DNA of 64,000 nucleotides. Source: an uncultured Bacteroidota bacterium. GTDB taxonomy: Bacteria; Bacteroidota; Bacteroidia; Bacteroidales; P3. The position numbers and the translations under genes were made by a program. The notes beneath the pieces are model-generated. The model had not been told where the DNA came from and did no database searches. It saw nothing but the letters and a program-made list of their open reading frames with translations. This document shows positions 25,372-32,775 of this stretch, one piece after another. How positions within the stretch are numbered: the first letter of the stretch is position 1; each line of letters begins with the position of its first letter. The stretch is taken from assembly GCA_902793295.1 (NCBI GenBank), contig CADBDA010000011.1, positions 1 to 64,000 on the forward strand, given 5' to 3'.

Positions 25372-25535
25372 AGTGTGAAACTATTTAATTTTGTTGCCTC
25401 CATTGCTGAAGACAAGGGTTAATAAATAGCTTTCTGCAAAAAAAATCGGGAAACGGAACTGCACAAATCAAGACAGCCTTTTGCCAGGCGGCGCCTGCGT
25501 TGTTTCCTGCTTTTTCCTCGAAAGCGTTAAAAACA

Positions 25536-25742
25536 CGATTTGGCAGGTCTTCTGACTTCGTTCCCCGTTGTCGCTGCCTTCCCATGTGACTATGGCGTCA
25601 CACAGTGGCTTTGGTCGGACTGCGGTTTGTGGAACTTACAGCAGCGGGACTGTTCAGGATTTTCACCTGATTCCCTTTTGATGCTAATGACATGTGCCCT
25701 AATTTGTTAAAATGGGTATGGACGCATGTTTTTCGCAACCAA
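25536..25742 (-). promoter_or_regulatory. Cobalamin (AdoCbl-type) riboswitch
   Basis: Read on the minus strand: AAAAGGGAATCAGGTGAAAA, then TCCTGAACAGTCCCGCTGCTG (split at 20), then the B12 box AGCCACTG (25603-25610), GGGAAGGC, and finally GAAGTCAGAAGACCTGCC ending near 25542. Order and spacing match the conserved core of the cobalamin riboswitch class. A 165-nt segment lies between its end and the start codon; it contains CAGGCGCCGCCTG and a U8 run near 25439-25446 that may be the terminator arm of the expression platform. Outer limits are approximate. Confidence 0.95.
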
Positions 25743-25750
25743 ATCGAGTG

Positions 25751-25758
25751 CAAAGGTA
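25751..25758 (-). promoter_or_regulatory. -7 promoter box for the riboswitch transcript
   Basis: Minus strand reads TACCTTTG followed by C, matching TAnnTTTGc. It would start transcription just before the riboswitch. Confidence 0.75.
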
Positions 25759-25902
25759 CATAATAATTCGGAATTACCAACGGAATGATGAAAAAAACAT
25801 CGCTACGAATGAGTGAAGGGGGCGTTGTTGGCCTTTGGCCATTGGTTGCCACTTGGAGGATGGGTCACCATTCCATGGGGCACGCCTCGTTTCTACAGAG
25901 TG

Positions 25903-26631
25903 TCAGATAATATATTGTATTTCTTTCATGGCGCGGGTGATTTGCGCTCCGTCGGCAGTGGTGAGTTCCAGATGGCCGTAGCGGTCCACGCCGCCGATGG
26001 TGGCCTGTGTTGGTTTGCCATCAATGATATAGGTGGCTTTCTGCCCCATACGAAACAGCTGATCCAGATAGTGTTGGCGGATAAGAGTCGGTGCGCTTTG
26101 TAGGGTTTCGTAAGCCTTCTGTATGTTGTCCAAAAGGCGGTGAAGCACCACGTCGGTGTCAAAGGTTTGACGGGTCAGTAGTTTCAGCGATGTCGGGTTG
26201 GGCACCCAATCTGGGAAATGGGTCTGGTTGACATTCAGCCCGACGCCGCAGATGGCATACGACAGCTGCTCACCGTGTATCTGGCTGCTGGTCAGTATGC
26301 CGCAAATCTTCTTGCTGCCGACGTAGATGTCGTTGGGCCATTTGATGTGCACCTGCTGTGGGACTACAGTCTCCGCCACGGTGTCGGCTACGGCCACGGC
26401 CAGCATCATGGTCAGTTGGTACTGGTCGGCGGCTGCCAGAAAGAGGGGCTTCAGCACCAGGCTGAAGGTGAGGTTGGCACCGGGCTCGCTGGTCCACACG
26501 TTGCCTTGTTGCCCGATGCCGGCTGTCTGGCTACGGGCACATATAACAGTAAACTCCTCAACCTTTTCGGGGTCGAGGAGTTTGCAGTATTTGTTCGTCG
26601 ATTCGAGTGTGTCGAAGTAACGGATGTCCAT
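25903..26631 (-). CDS. birA: Biotin-[acetyl-CoA-carboxylase] ligase
   Basis: 242-residue biotin protein ligase without the N-terminal helix-turn-helix repressor domain of E. coli BirA, so catalytic only. Visible: FDTLESTNKYCKLL at the N-terminus, TAGIGQQGNVWTSEPGANL (biotinyl-AMP loop in place of GRGRxGR), HIKWPNDIYVGSKKICGIL with the conserved KWPND, and GVGLNVNQTHFP. It joins biotin to carrier proteins of carboxylases. It lies 18 bp after frr in the pyrH-frr-birA run. The Bacteroidota-typical GIGQQGN variant of the adenylate loop is normal for short BirA forms. Confidence 0.92.
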   Translation of the reverse strand: MDIRYFDTLESTNKYCKLLDPEKVEEFTVICARSQTAGIGQQGNVWTSEPGANLTFSLVLKPLFLAAADQYQLTMMLAVAVADTVAETVVPQQVHIKWPNDIYVGSKKICGILTSSQIHGEQLSYAICGVGLNVNQTHFPDWVPNPTSLKLLTRQTFDTDVVLHRLLDNIQKAYETLQSAPTLIRQHYLDQLFRMGQKATYIIDGKPTQATIGGVDRYGHLELTTADGAQITRAMKEIQYII

Positions 26632-26649
26632 TGCAGAGGGGGTGTCTTT

Positions 26650-27213
26650 TTACACCGTCATGATCTCTTTTTCTTTGGCAGCAAAAACCTTGTCGCACTC
26701 GGCAATGAATTTGTCGGTGATGTCTTGAATTTCTTTCTCCACTTGTTTCACTTCGTCTTCGGGTACAGACTTGTCTTTGAGCTTTTTGACTTTGTCCATG
26801 ACGTTGCGGCGGGCGTTACGGATGTTCACCTTGCTGTTCTCCACTTCGCTCTTGGCGGCTTTGCTCAGTTCTTTACGGCGCTCTTCAGTCAGCGGCGGCA
26901 CCACAATACGTAGTATGTCGCCTTCGTGGCGCGGCGTGAATCCCAAGTTGGCGTCGAGGATGGCTTTGTTGATGGCGCCGATGATGGATTTGTCCCAAGG
27001 CTGGATGATGATGTTGCGGGCGTCGGGTGTGCTGATGTTGGCAGCCTGGCTGAGTTCGGTGGGGGTGCCATAATAGTCTATTTTGACACCGTCGAGCATG
27101 CCGGGATTGGCTTTGCCGGCACGAATCTTGGCCAGTTCCTTCTCAAGGAAGTTGATGGCGCTTTGCATACTTTGTTTAGCTTCGTCAATGCAAGCTTTCG
27201 ATAGATCGTTCAT
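26650..27213 (-). CDS. frr: Ribosome recycling factor
   Basis: 187 residues from MNDLSKACIDEAK. Releases mRNA and tRNA from post-termination ribosomes with EF-G. Typical stretches: LAKIRAGKANPGMLDGVKID, YYGTPTELSQAANISTPDAR, IIIQPWDKS, LTEERRKELSKAAK and VRNARR-like NIRNARRNVMDKVKKL. Length matches the family (about 185). A longer frame to 27372 has no family match. 56 bp after pyrH, an arrangement conserved in many bacteria. Confidence 0.96.
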   Translation of the reverse strand: MNDLSKACIDEAKQSMQSAINFLEKELAKIRAGKANPGMLDGVKIDYYGTPTELSQAANISTPDARNIIIQPWDKSIIGAINKAILDANLGFTPRHEGDILRIVVPPLTEERRKELSKAAKSEVENSKVNIRNARRNVMDKVKKLKDKSVPEDEVKQVEKEIQDITDKFIAECDKVFAAKEKEIMTV

Positions 27214-27269
27214 GGTCTGTTGGTAATTATTGATTATTTTGATTTTTTTCGGGAATGGCAGGAGGAGCT

Positions 27270-27974
27270 CTATTTCACTTCCGTACCTATGGGCTCGCCG
27301 CTGACAACTTTCAGCAGGTTGCCGGGTTTGTTCATGTCGAACACGTAGATGGGCAGCTTGTTCTCCTCGCACAGTGCGAAGGCGGTAAGGTCCATAATCT
27401 TCAGCTTTTTGCTGAGGGCTTCTTGGAAGGTGAGGCTCTGGTATTTGGTGGCGGTGGGGTCCTTTTCGGGGTCGGCGGTGTAGACGCCGTCCACACGGGT
27501 GCCTTTCAAAATGGCATCGGCCTGTATCTCCACGGCGCGGAGTGCCGAGGCTGTGTCGGTGGTGAAGAAGGGGTTGCCGCTGCCGCCTCCGATGATGACA
27601 ACTTTGCCTTCTTTCATGGCTTCAATGGCACGCCGACGGCTCATCTCCTTGCATATCGGCTCAATGGCCAAACCGCTGAGCAGCTCGGTGCGCATGCCTT
27701 GCTTTTCGAGCTCGGCTTGCAGCGCCATGCTGTTGATGAGTGTGGCCAACATGCCCATGTAGTCGCCCTGAACACGGTCCATGCCTTGGGCGGCACCACT
27801 GAGCCCTCTGAAGATGTTGCCACCACCGATGACGATGGCCACTTCCACATGGCTGTCAATGGCTTGTTTGATGTCTTTGGCATACTGTTCCAGCATTTCG
27901 GGCGAAATGCCGTAGCTCTGCGAACCCATCAGCGATTCGCCGCTCAATTTCAGGAGGACTCGATTGTATTTCAT
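27270..27974 (-). CDS. pyrH: UMP kinase
   Basis: 234-residue hexameric kinase of the amino-acid kinase fold making UDP from UMP. Visible: YNRVLLKLSGESLMG at the N-terminus, VAIVIGGGNIFRGL, DYMGMLATLINSMAL, GGGSGNPFFTTDTASALRA, and KGTRVDGVYTADPEKDPTA. Length and order are normal. It is the first gene of pyrH-frr-birA. Only a weak promoter candidate (TATCTTCG on the minus strand, 28056-28063) was seen 82 bp upstream. Confidence 0.96.
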   Translation of the reverse strand: MKYNRVLLKLSGESLMGSQSYGISPEMLEQYAKDIKQAIDSHVEVAIVIGGGNIFRGLSGAAQGMDRVQGDYMGMLATLINSMALQAELEKQGMRTELLSGLAIEPICKEMSRRRAIEAMKEGKVVIIGGGSGNPFFTTDTASALRAVEIQADAILKGTRVDGVYTADPEKDPTATKYQSLTFQEALSKKLKIMDLTAFALCEENKLPIYVFDMNKPGNLLKVVSGEPIGTEVK

Positions 27975-28152
27975 GGTGTATAGTGTGTTATATTTCTCTA
28001 TAAGTAGTTGATTGCTATTTTGTTTTGTACGTAGCTACTTTTCGTTTTCAAACAACGAAGATAAAGAAAAAAATGGAATTGCAAAAGATTTTTCGCTTTT
28101 TGACGCTTCTTTCGTTCCATCGTGGGCCGTTTTTTACTGTTTGATGGTCGGG

Positions 28153-28845
28153 TTATACGTCACCTGCGGCGGCTAGCGAGGCTACGCTGATACTGACGCC
28201 TTCGACGGTCAGTAGCTGTTTGGCGCAGGCTTCGGTGGTGGCACCGGTGGTGAGCACGTCGTCAATCAGCAGCAGGTGTTTCCCCTTGAGCCGCTCGGGG
28301 TGGCTGATGGCGAAGACATCTTCCATGTTCTTCAGTCGCTGCTGTCGGTTCTTGCGGGTTTGCGACGGGGTGTGGTGGGTGCGAATCAGATTGCCTTGCT
28401 CAATGGGGTGGGGGAAGGTCTGTGCAATGCCTTGGCAGAGCAGTAGGCTTTGGTTGTATCCTCGTTTCCGTTCCTTGCGGGGATGCAGCGGTACGGGTAC
28501 CAGCAGGTCGACATCGTCAAAGCGGCCGCTCTCCGCCAGTCGCAGCCCCAGTTGGCGTCCCATGGCGACGGCTAAGGGTTCGTTGCCTCGATATTTGATT
28601 TGGTGCAGCAGCGTCTGCACTTCGTTGCCGCGTCGGAAAAGCAACAGGGAGGTGGCGGCAACAATGGGTATGCGCCCCATTAGGCGTTGTTCCACATAGT
28701 TTTCTTCGCCTATCGCGTTGTAGGCTTCGGGCAGATGCAGCAGACAGCGGCTGCAGATGTGGCGCTCGCCGCCCACCAGCAGTTCGCCGCAGATGCTACA
28801 GCATCGCGGAAAGAAGAGTCCGATCAGGTCGCGGAAGGGGTTCAC
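28153..28845 (-). CDS. comF: ComF family phosphoribosyltransferase-like protein
   Basis: 230 residues. N-terminal zinc-finger-like part CCSICGELLVGGERHICSRC (four-Cys pattern) followed by the type I phosphoribosyltransferase fold with VDLLVPVPLHPRKERKRGYNQ and the PRPP loop LLIDDVLTTGATTEA. ComF/GntX proteins take part in DNA uptake in some bacteria. A GTG at 28845-28843 overlaps the queA stop as GTGA, a coupling layout; it gives the usual N-terminus (VNPFRDLIGLFFPRCC). An ATG at 28935 would add 30 residues but overlap queA by 94 bp. Confidence 0.85.
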   Translation of the reverse strand: MNPFRDLIGLFFPRCCSICGELLVGGERHICSRCLLHLPEAYNAIGEENYVEQRLMGRIPIVAATSLLLFRRGNEVQTLLHQIKYRGNEPLAVAMGRQLGLRLAESGRFDDVDLLVPVPLHPRKERKRGYNQSLLLCQGIAQTFPHPIEQGNLIRTHHTPSQTRKNRQQRLKNMEDVFAISHPERLKGKHLLLIDDVLTTGATTEACAKQLLTVEGVSISVASLAAAGDV

Positions 28846-30065
28846 ACTGTTTGGGGCTTGAAGAAGAGACAACTGTCGCCGTAGCTGAGAAAACGGAAGT
28901 CGTGCTCTAGCGCATAGCGGTAACAGGATTTCCATTGGTCACCTATCAGTGCCGACACCAGTAGCAACAGGGTGCTCTTGGGTTGGTGGAAGTTGGTAAT
29001 CAATCCGTTGATGACATGGTATTCGTAGCCGGGTGCAATCAGTAACTGGGTGTCGCCGTCAAGCAGGGTGGTCTGCTGCTGCTCCATCCATCGGATCACA
29101 TTGTTGTAGGCGGTGGCGGTGTCGACGCTGCGGTCGGCCAGTTCGTAGGGGTCCCACTGCTTGATGTGCATGGCCTCGAGGTGGGGGTTGTCCTGTAGTT
29201 TGACACCGAACCAGTAGACCGACTCCAGTGTGCGTACCGTGGTGGTGCCTACAGGTATGATGGGGTGGCCTAAATGGTCTATGATATGGTGCAGGTTGTC
29301 GATGCTTATCTGCACCTTTTCCACATGCATCTCGTGTTCGCCGATGGTGGCGGTGGTTACGGGCTTGAAGGTGCCTGCACCGACATGCAGGGTGATGTAT
29401 TCTGTCTTGATACCTTGGTCGGCAAGACGGCCGAGCAGCGTTTCGGTGAAGTGAAGACCTGCTGTGGGTGCCGCCACTGAGCCTTCATGCTCGGCATAAA
29501 CGGTTTGGTAGCGTTCTTTGTCGCCTTCTTCCGCCTCGCGGTGCAGGTAGGGTGGCAATGGTATCACTCCGGCGTGGTCAATCAGCTCGGCAAATGTGAT
29601 CTCGCCTGTCCAGTCTAGGTCCACCAGCCAGGCGTTGCCTCGGGATTCGCGTCGCGTGGCGGTGAGTGTCAACTGCTTGCCGCCGATAGTGATGTCGCGA
29701 CTCAAAGGACCTTCCTTCCATTTTTTGTTGTTGCCCACAAAGCAGAGCCATGTGCCGCGCCGGCGGGCTTCAAAGGCCTTCGAGACGGCTTCCTGCCAGG
29801 GTTCCAGACAGAAAATCTCGATGACGGAGCCAGTGGGTTTGCGGAAAAAGAGTCGCGCATGGATGACTTTGGTGTTGTTGAAGAGCAACATGGCGTCGGG
29901 GGGCAGCAGTTCGGGCAGATGGAAAAACTGCGATTCGCTGATGGCTCCGTTCCGGTATACCAGTAGTTTGGAGTGGTCGCGCTTGTCCAATGGGAATTTG
30001 GCTATGCGTTCGTCGGGTAGCGGATAGTCGTAGTCGGCTATCGATATGTCACGAGGATTAAGCAT
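28842..30065 (-). CDS. queA: tRNA preQ1(34) S-adenosylmethionine ribosyltransferase-isomerase
   Basis: 407 residues from MLNPRDISIADYDYPLPDER. Makes epoxyqueuosine in tRNA wobble position 34. Family stretches: IAKFPLDKRDHSKLLV, LLFNNTKVIHARL, GSVAAPTAGLHFTETLL, YITLHVGAGTFKPV, HEMHVEKVQI, and GTTTVRTLES. The protein is longer than E. coli QueA (about 356), as in other Bacteroidota. The start overlaps the pssA stop by 8 bp; the stop overlaps the comF GTG. A longer in-frame start at 30164 lies inside pssA and is rejected. Confidence 0.93.
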   Translation of the reverse strand: MLNPRDISIADYDYPLPDERIAKFPLDKRDHSKLLVYRNGAISESQFFHLPELLPPDAMLLFNNTKVIHARLFFRKPTGSVIEIFCLEPWQEAVSKAFEARRRGTWLCFVGNNKKWKEGPLSRDITIGGKQLTLTATRRESRGNAWLVDLDWTGEITFAELIDHAGVIPLPPYLHREAEEGDKERYQTVYAEHEGSVAAPTAGLHFTETLLGRLADQGIKTEYITLHVGAGTFKPVTTATIGEHEMHVEKVQISIDNLHHIIDHLGHPIIPVGTTTVRTLESVYWFGVKLQDNPHLEAMHIKQWDPYELADRSVDTATAYNNVIRWMEQQQTTLLDGDTQLLIAPGYEYHVINGLITNFHQPKSTLLLLVSALIGDQWKSCYRYALEHDFRFLSYGDSCLFFKPQTV

Positions 30066-30780
30066 CTTGACGTTTGCTGGTGAGGATGGAGAGGAGTATG
30101 TACCAAAGAATGATAAATGAAAGGCTGAGCCAGATGGCGTTTGTGAGGAGGCATATCGCGACAATGACGGCGCATACTATCAGAAAGAAATATTGTGTGG
30201 CGTTGCTTGCCCACGACATGTCCTTGAAGTTGAACTTTAACGAGAACATGGGCACTTCACTCACCATTAGGATGCCGGTGACCAACGACACGGCGACAAG
30301 TATGACGGCGATGGCCGTATGGTCGCCAATCAGGATGCTGTCGTTGCAGCAGGACATGCGCCATGCGAGGGCTATGCCCACCCAGATGAGGGCGTTGGCC
30401 GGCACGGGAAGACCGAGGAAACTGTGACTCTGGCGGTCGTCGATGTTGAATTTGGCCAGGCGGTAGGCGGCAAAGAGTGGTGTGAGAAGGGCCAGATACT
30501 TCAGCCATGTCAGTTCGGTCAGCTGTGCCAGAAGGACGTATAGGATCAGACCTGGCGCTACGCCGCTGGTGACAACGTCGGCCAGCGAGTCGAGCTCTTT
30601 GCCTATGGGCGAGACCACGCCGAGCAGTCGTGCCGCCATGCCATCAAAGAAGTCAAAGAAAATGCCCAAGCAGATGAACAGGGCTGCGATGTGCAACGTC
30701 TCCTCATAGGCGAAAATACAAGAAAACACTCCGCAAAGCAGGTTGCAGAGTGTTATGAGGTTTGGTATTTGCCGTTTCAT
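30058..30780 (-). CDS. pssA: CDP-diacylglycerol-serine O-phosphatidyltransferase
   Basis: 240-residue inner-membrane CDP-alcohol phosphatidyltransferase making phosphatidylserine. The CAP motif is complete: DFFDGMAARLLGVVSPIGKE followed by LDSLADVV (DG..AR...G..D...D pattern). About seven hydrophobic helices. The N-terminus MKRQIPNLITLCNLLCG is typical. It follows the TPR/OmpA lipoprotein by 13 bp and overlaps queA by 8 bp. Confidence 0.93.
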   Translation of the reverse strand: MKRQIPNLITLCNLLCGVFSCIFAYEETLHIAALFICLGIFFDFFDGMAARLLGVVSPIGKELDSLADVVTSGVAPGLILYVLLAQLTELTWLKYLALLTPLFAAYRLAKFNIDDRQSHSFLGLPVPANALIWVGIALAWRMSCCNDSILIGDHTAIAVILVAVSLVTGILMVSEVPMFSLKFNFKDMSWASNATQYFFLIVCAVIVAICLLTNAIWLSLSFIILWYILLSILTSKRQDA

Positions 30781-30793
30781 TTTCAGGCTTCGC

Positions 30794-32614
30794 TTACCAG
30801 AGTTTCACGATCAGTTTGAATTCCTCGTCGTCCCAATAGGCTTTGAATTCGACGTCGACAGCGGCGCGTTCCTTATAGTTGTATTGTTCGTCGCACGACA
30901 TTTTGAGATTCTTGAGGCAGTTGACCTTGTCGCCCAAACGTGCGTAGGCAACGGCGCGGAGGTAGTAGACGTCGGCGTTCTGATCCAGGCAGCAGTCGAG
31001 CGTGCGGATGCTGTTGCTGGTTTCGCCGTTCATGAGTTGGGCGAATGCCAGATTGTAGCTGCAGGTGCTACCTTTCAGTTGCTTTTCTGCCTCCTTGTAG
31101 TTGCCTTTCTTGAGGTTGAGGATGGGGAGATTGGTTTCGGCGTCGGTGCTGCCTTGACGCTCAGCTTCCTCGAAGTAGTATTTGGCGAGGGCGTAGTCTT
31201 TCTGTGCCAGACAGAGCAGACCGGTGTTGTTGAGCACGTCGGGGTTGTGGGGGTTCAGCTGGCGGGCCATGTTGAGGTAGCGTTCGGCCTCGGCAAAGTC
31301 GCCCAGGTAGAAGGCCACGGCGCCGGCGTTGTTCCATCCTGCCCATTCGGAACTGTAGTTCTCGGTTGCCCACTTGTAGTATTTCAATTTGGTGTCGTAG
31401 TTGTAATTGATATAGGCGGCATACATCAGTTCGTCGAAGGTCAGCTTGGCGGGGTTGAGCGAGGCTTGTTTGGCCAGTTCAGGGTCAGTCTTGCGAGCTT
31501 CGGAGTAGTAGAGCGCGATCTGGGCACGACGCAGGTTGGGGAAAATATGCGTGTTCAGCTGGGTGTAAGTCTCGGCCATGTTTTTGATCATCTGCTCACG
31601 TTTGATGAGGTTCTGCTGGGTCTCGACGATGTTGACGATGGCGTGTTTGTCTTGAATGTCGGATTCTTCCACCATGATGATGAAGTGTACCCAGTCTTCG
31701 CCGGCAGCACGGGTCGAAACGACAATCTGTTTCTGCAGTTCGTACTTGTAGTGGTCGATTTCGTAGTTGGGCACGTTGGCGCGCTGGGCCATGGTGCGGA
31801 GCACTTCGTCGAGCACGCGTTTGATTTGCACGGTGGCTACCTCGGCGCGGTTCTTGGAGACACCCACGTTGTTGGTCTCTTCACCTTCAGGCGAAGCCCA
31901 ACCGGTGATGGTGATCTGTTTCGGCAGGCCGTTCTCCAACATGATGTCCTTCAACTGGTCCAGCTGGGCTTTGGAATTGAAGATCCGGTTCATCTGGAAG
32001 TTCCAATCGAGTGTGGATTGGCCGTTGGGGAAGTAGATGTCAGCGGTCTCAATGACGCCTTGGGTTTTGTTGTAGTTGATGGGGGAGATGGAAATGTTGC
32101 CGCGGATGTTGACCCATGTCGACGTGGTGTTGACACCATCAGAAATCAGCACAGTGGGGAATGTCTTGGTGGAGTATTGGATTTCGTCGGGGAATTTGGC
32201 CTCGTCGTCGGTGGTGGAGGCCTTGTAGCCTACGGGCGCCAGGGTGACGCGACCGGTCTCCATGCCGGGTTTGAAGTCGAGCTCGTCGGTATAGGTGAAT
32301 CGTCCGCCGTTCTCATAGTTGATGGTGATGCCTTCACCATTGACGTTTTCGCCTTTCAGGGTGATGGGCTCCAGTGGAATGGATCCCCCTTCCCATGTGA
32401 AGACCGGTTGGACGAAAACGGCGCAGTTCTTGGCAAAATATTTCTCCGGTATGGAACCGACGAATTTGACCACCACTTTGTCGTCGCGGGTCTCTACGGG
32501 GTTGGGCGTGGCTTGGTAGCGAACTTTCTTGCTGTCGGATTTCATTTTTGACAAACCGTTGCAGCCTACCAGCAGCAGTGACATGAGGACGAGCGTAAAA
32601 ATCGATTTTTTCAT
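30794..32614 (-). CDS. Lipoprotein with OmpA-like and TPR regions
   Basis: 606 residues. Lipoprotein signal LVLMSLLLVGC (Cys at 18). N-terminal beta-rich domain about 30-190; an OmpA-like stretch about 195-330 (ADIYFPNGQSTLDWNF ... ITITGWASPEGEETNNVGVS ... NRAEVATVQIKRVL); then TPR-like units (WNNAGAVAFYLGDFAEAERY; LNNTGLLCLAQKDYALAKYY) to the end. Lipidation plus an OmpA-like domain suggest anchoring to peptidoglycan from the outer membrane. Role unknown. First gene of the unit with pssA, queA and comF. Confidence 0.8.
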   Translation of the reverse strand: MKKSIFTLVLMSLLLVGCNGLSKMKSDSKKVRYQATPNPVETRDDKVVVKFVGSIPEKYFAKNCAVFVQPVFTWEGGSIPLEPITLKGENVNGEGITINYENGGRFTYTDELDFKPGMETGRVTLAPVGYKASTTDDEAKFPDEIQYSTKTFPTVLISDGVNTTSTWVNIRGNISISPINYNKTQGVIETADIYFPNGQSTLDWNFQMNRIFNSKAQLDQLKDIMLENGLPKQITITGWASPEGEETNNVGVSKNRAEVATVQIKRVLDEVLRTMAQRANVPNYEIDHYKYELQKQIVVSTRAAGEDWVHFIIMVEESDIQDKHAIVNIVETQQNLIKREQMIKNMAETYTQLNTHIFPNLRRAQIALYYSEARKTDPELAKQASLNPAKLTFDELMYAAYINYNYDTKLKYYKWATENYSSEWAGWNNAGAVAFYLGDFAEAERYLNMARQLNPHNPDVLNNTGLLCLAQKDYALAKYYFEEAERQGSTDAETNLPILNLKKGNYKEAEKQLKGSTCSYNLAFAQLMNGETSNSIRTLDCCLDQNADVYYLRAVAYARLGDKVNCLKNLKMSCDEQYNYKERAAVDVEFKAYWDDEEFKLIVKLW

Positions 32615-32750
32615 AAAACGAGTGACTTTTTTACAGTTGAAAAGCAGACTTTACAATCTATTTTATTTTATATTATTATCACATTTATAGCATCATACAC
32701 TTGTCTCTCAATGCCTATGGGCGTTGGGAAACAAGGTCTGAACGAAAATG

Positions 32751-32758
32751 CAAATTTA
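32751..32758 (-). promoter_or_regulatory. -7 promoter box for the lipoprotein-pssA-queA-comF unit
   Basis: Minus strand reads TAAATTTG followed by C, matching TAnnTTTGc, 137 bp before the lipoprotein start in an AT-rich gap. Confidence 0.65.
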
Positions 32759-32775
32759 CATATTATTTTTGAAAA

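Noticed and set aside
28056..28063. TATCTTCG as pyrH promoter box
   Set aside because: One mismatch to TAnnTTTG and no -33 element; mentioned with pyrH only.
30743..32551. 602-codon open frame on the plus strand
   Set aside because: Antisense to the OmpA/TPR lipoprotein gene, which has a lipobox and recognisable repeats. The plus-strand frame shows none.
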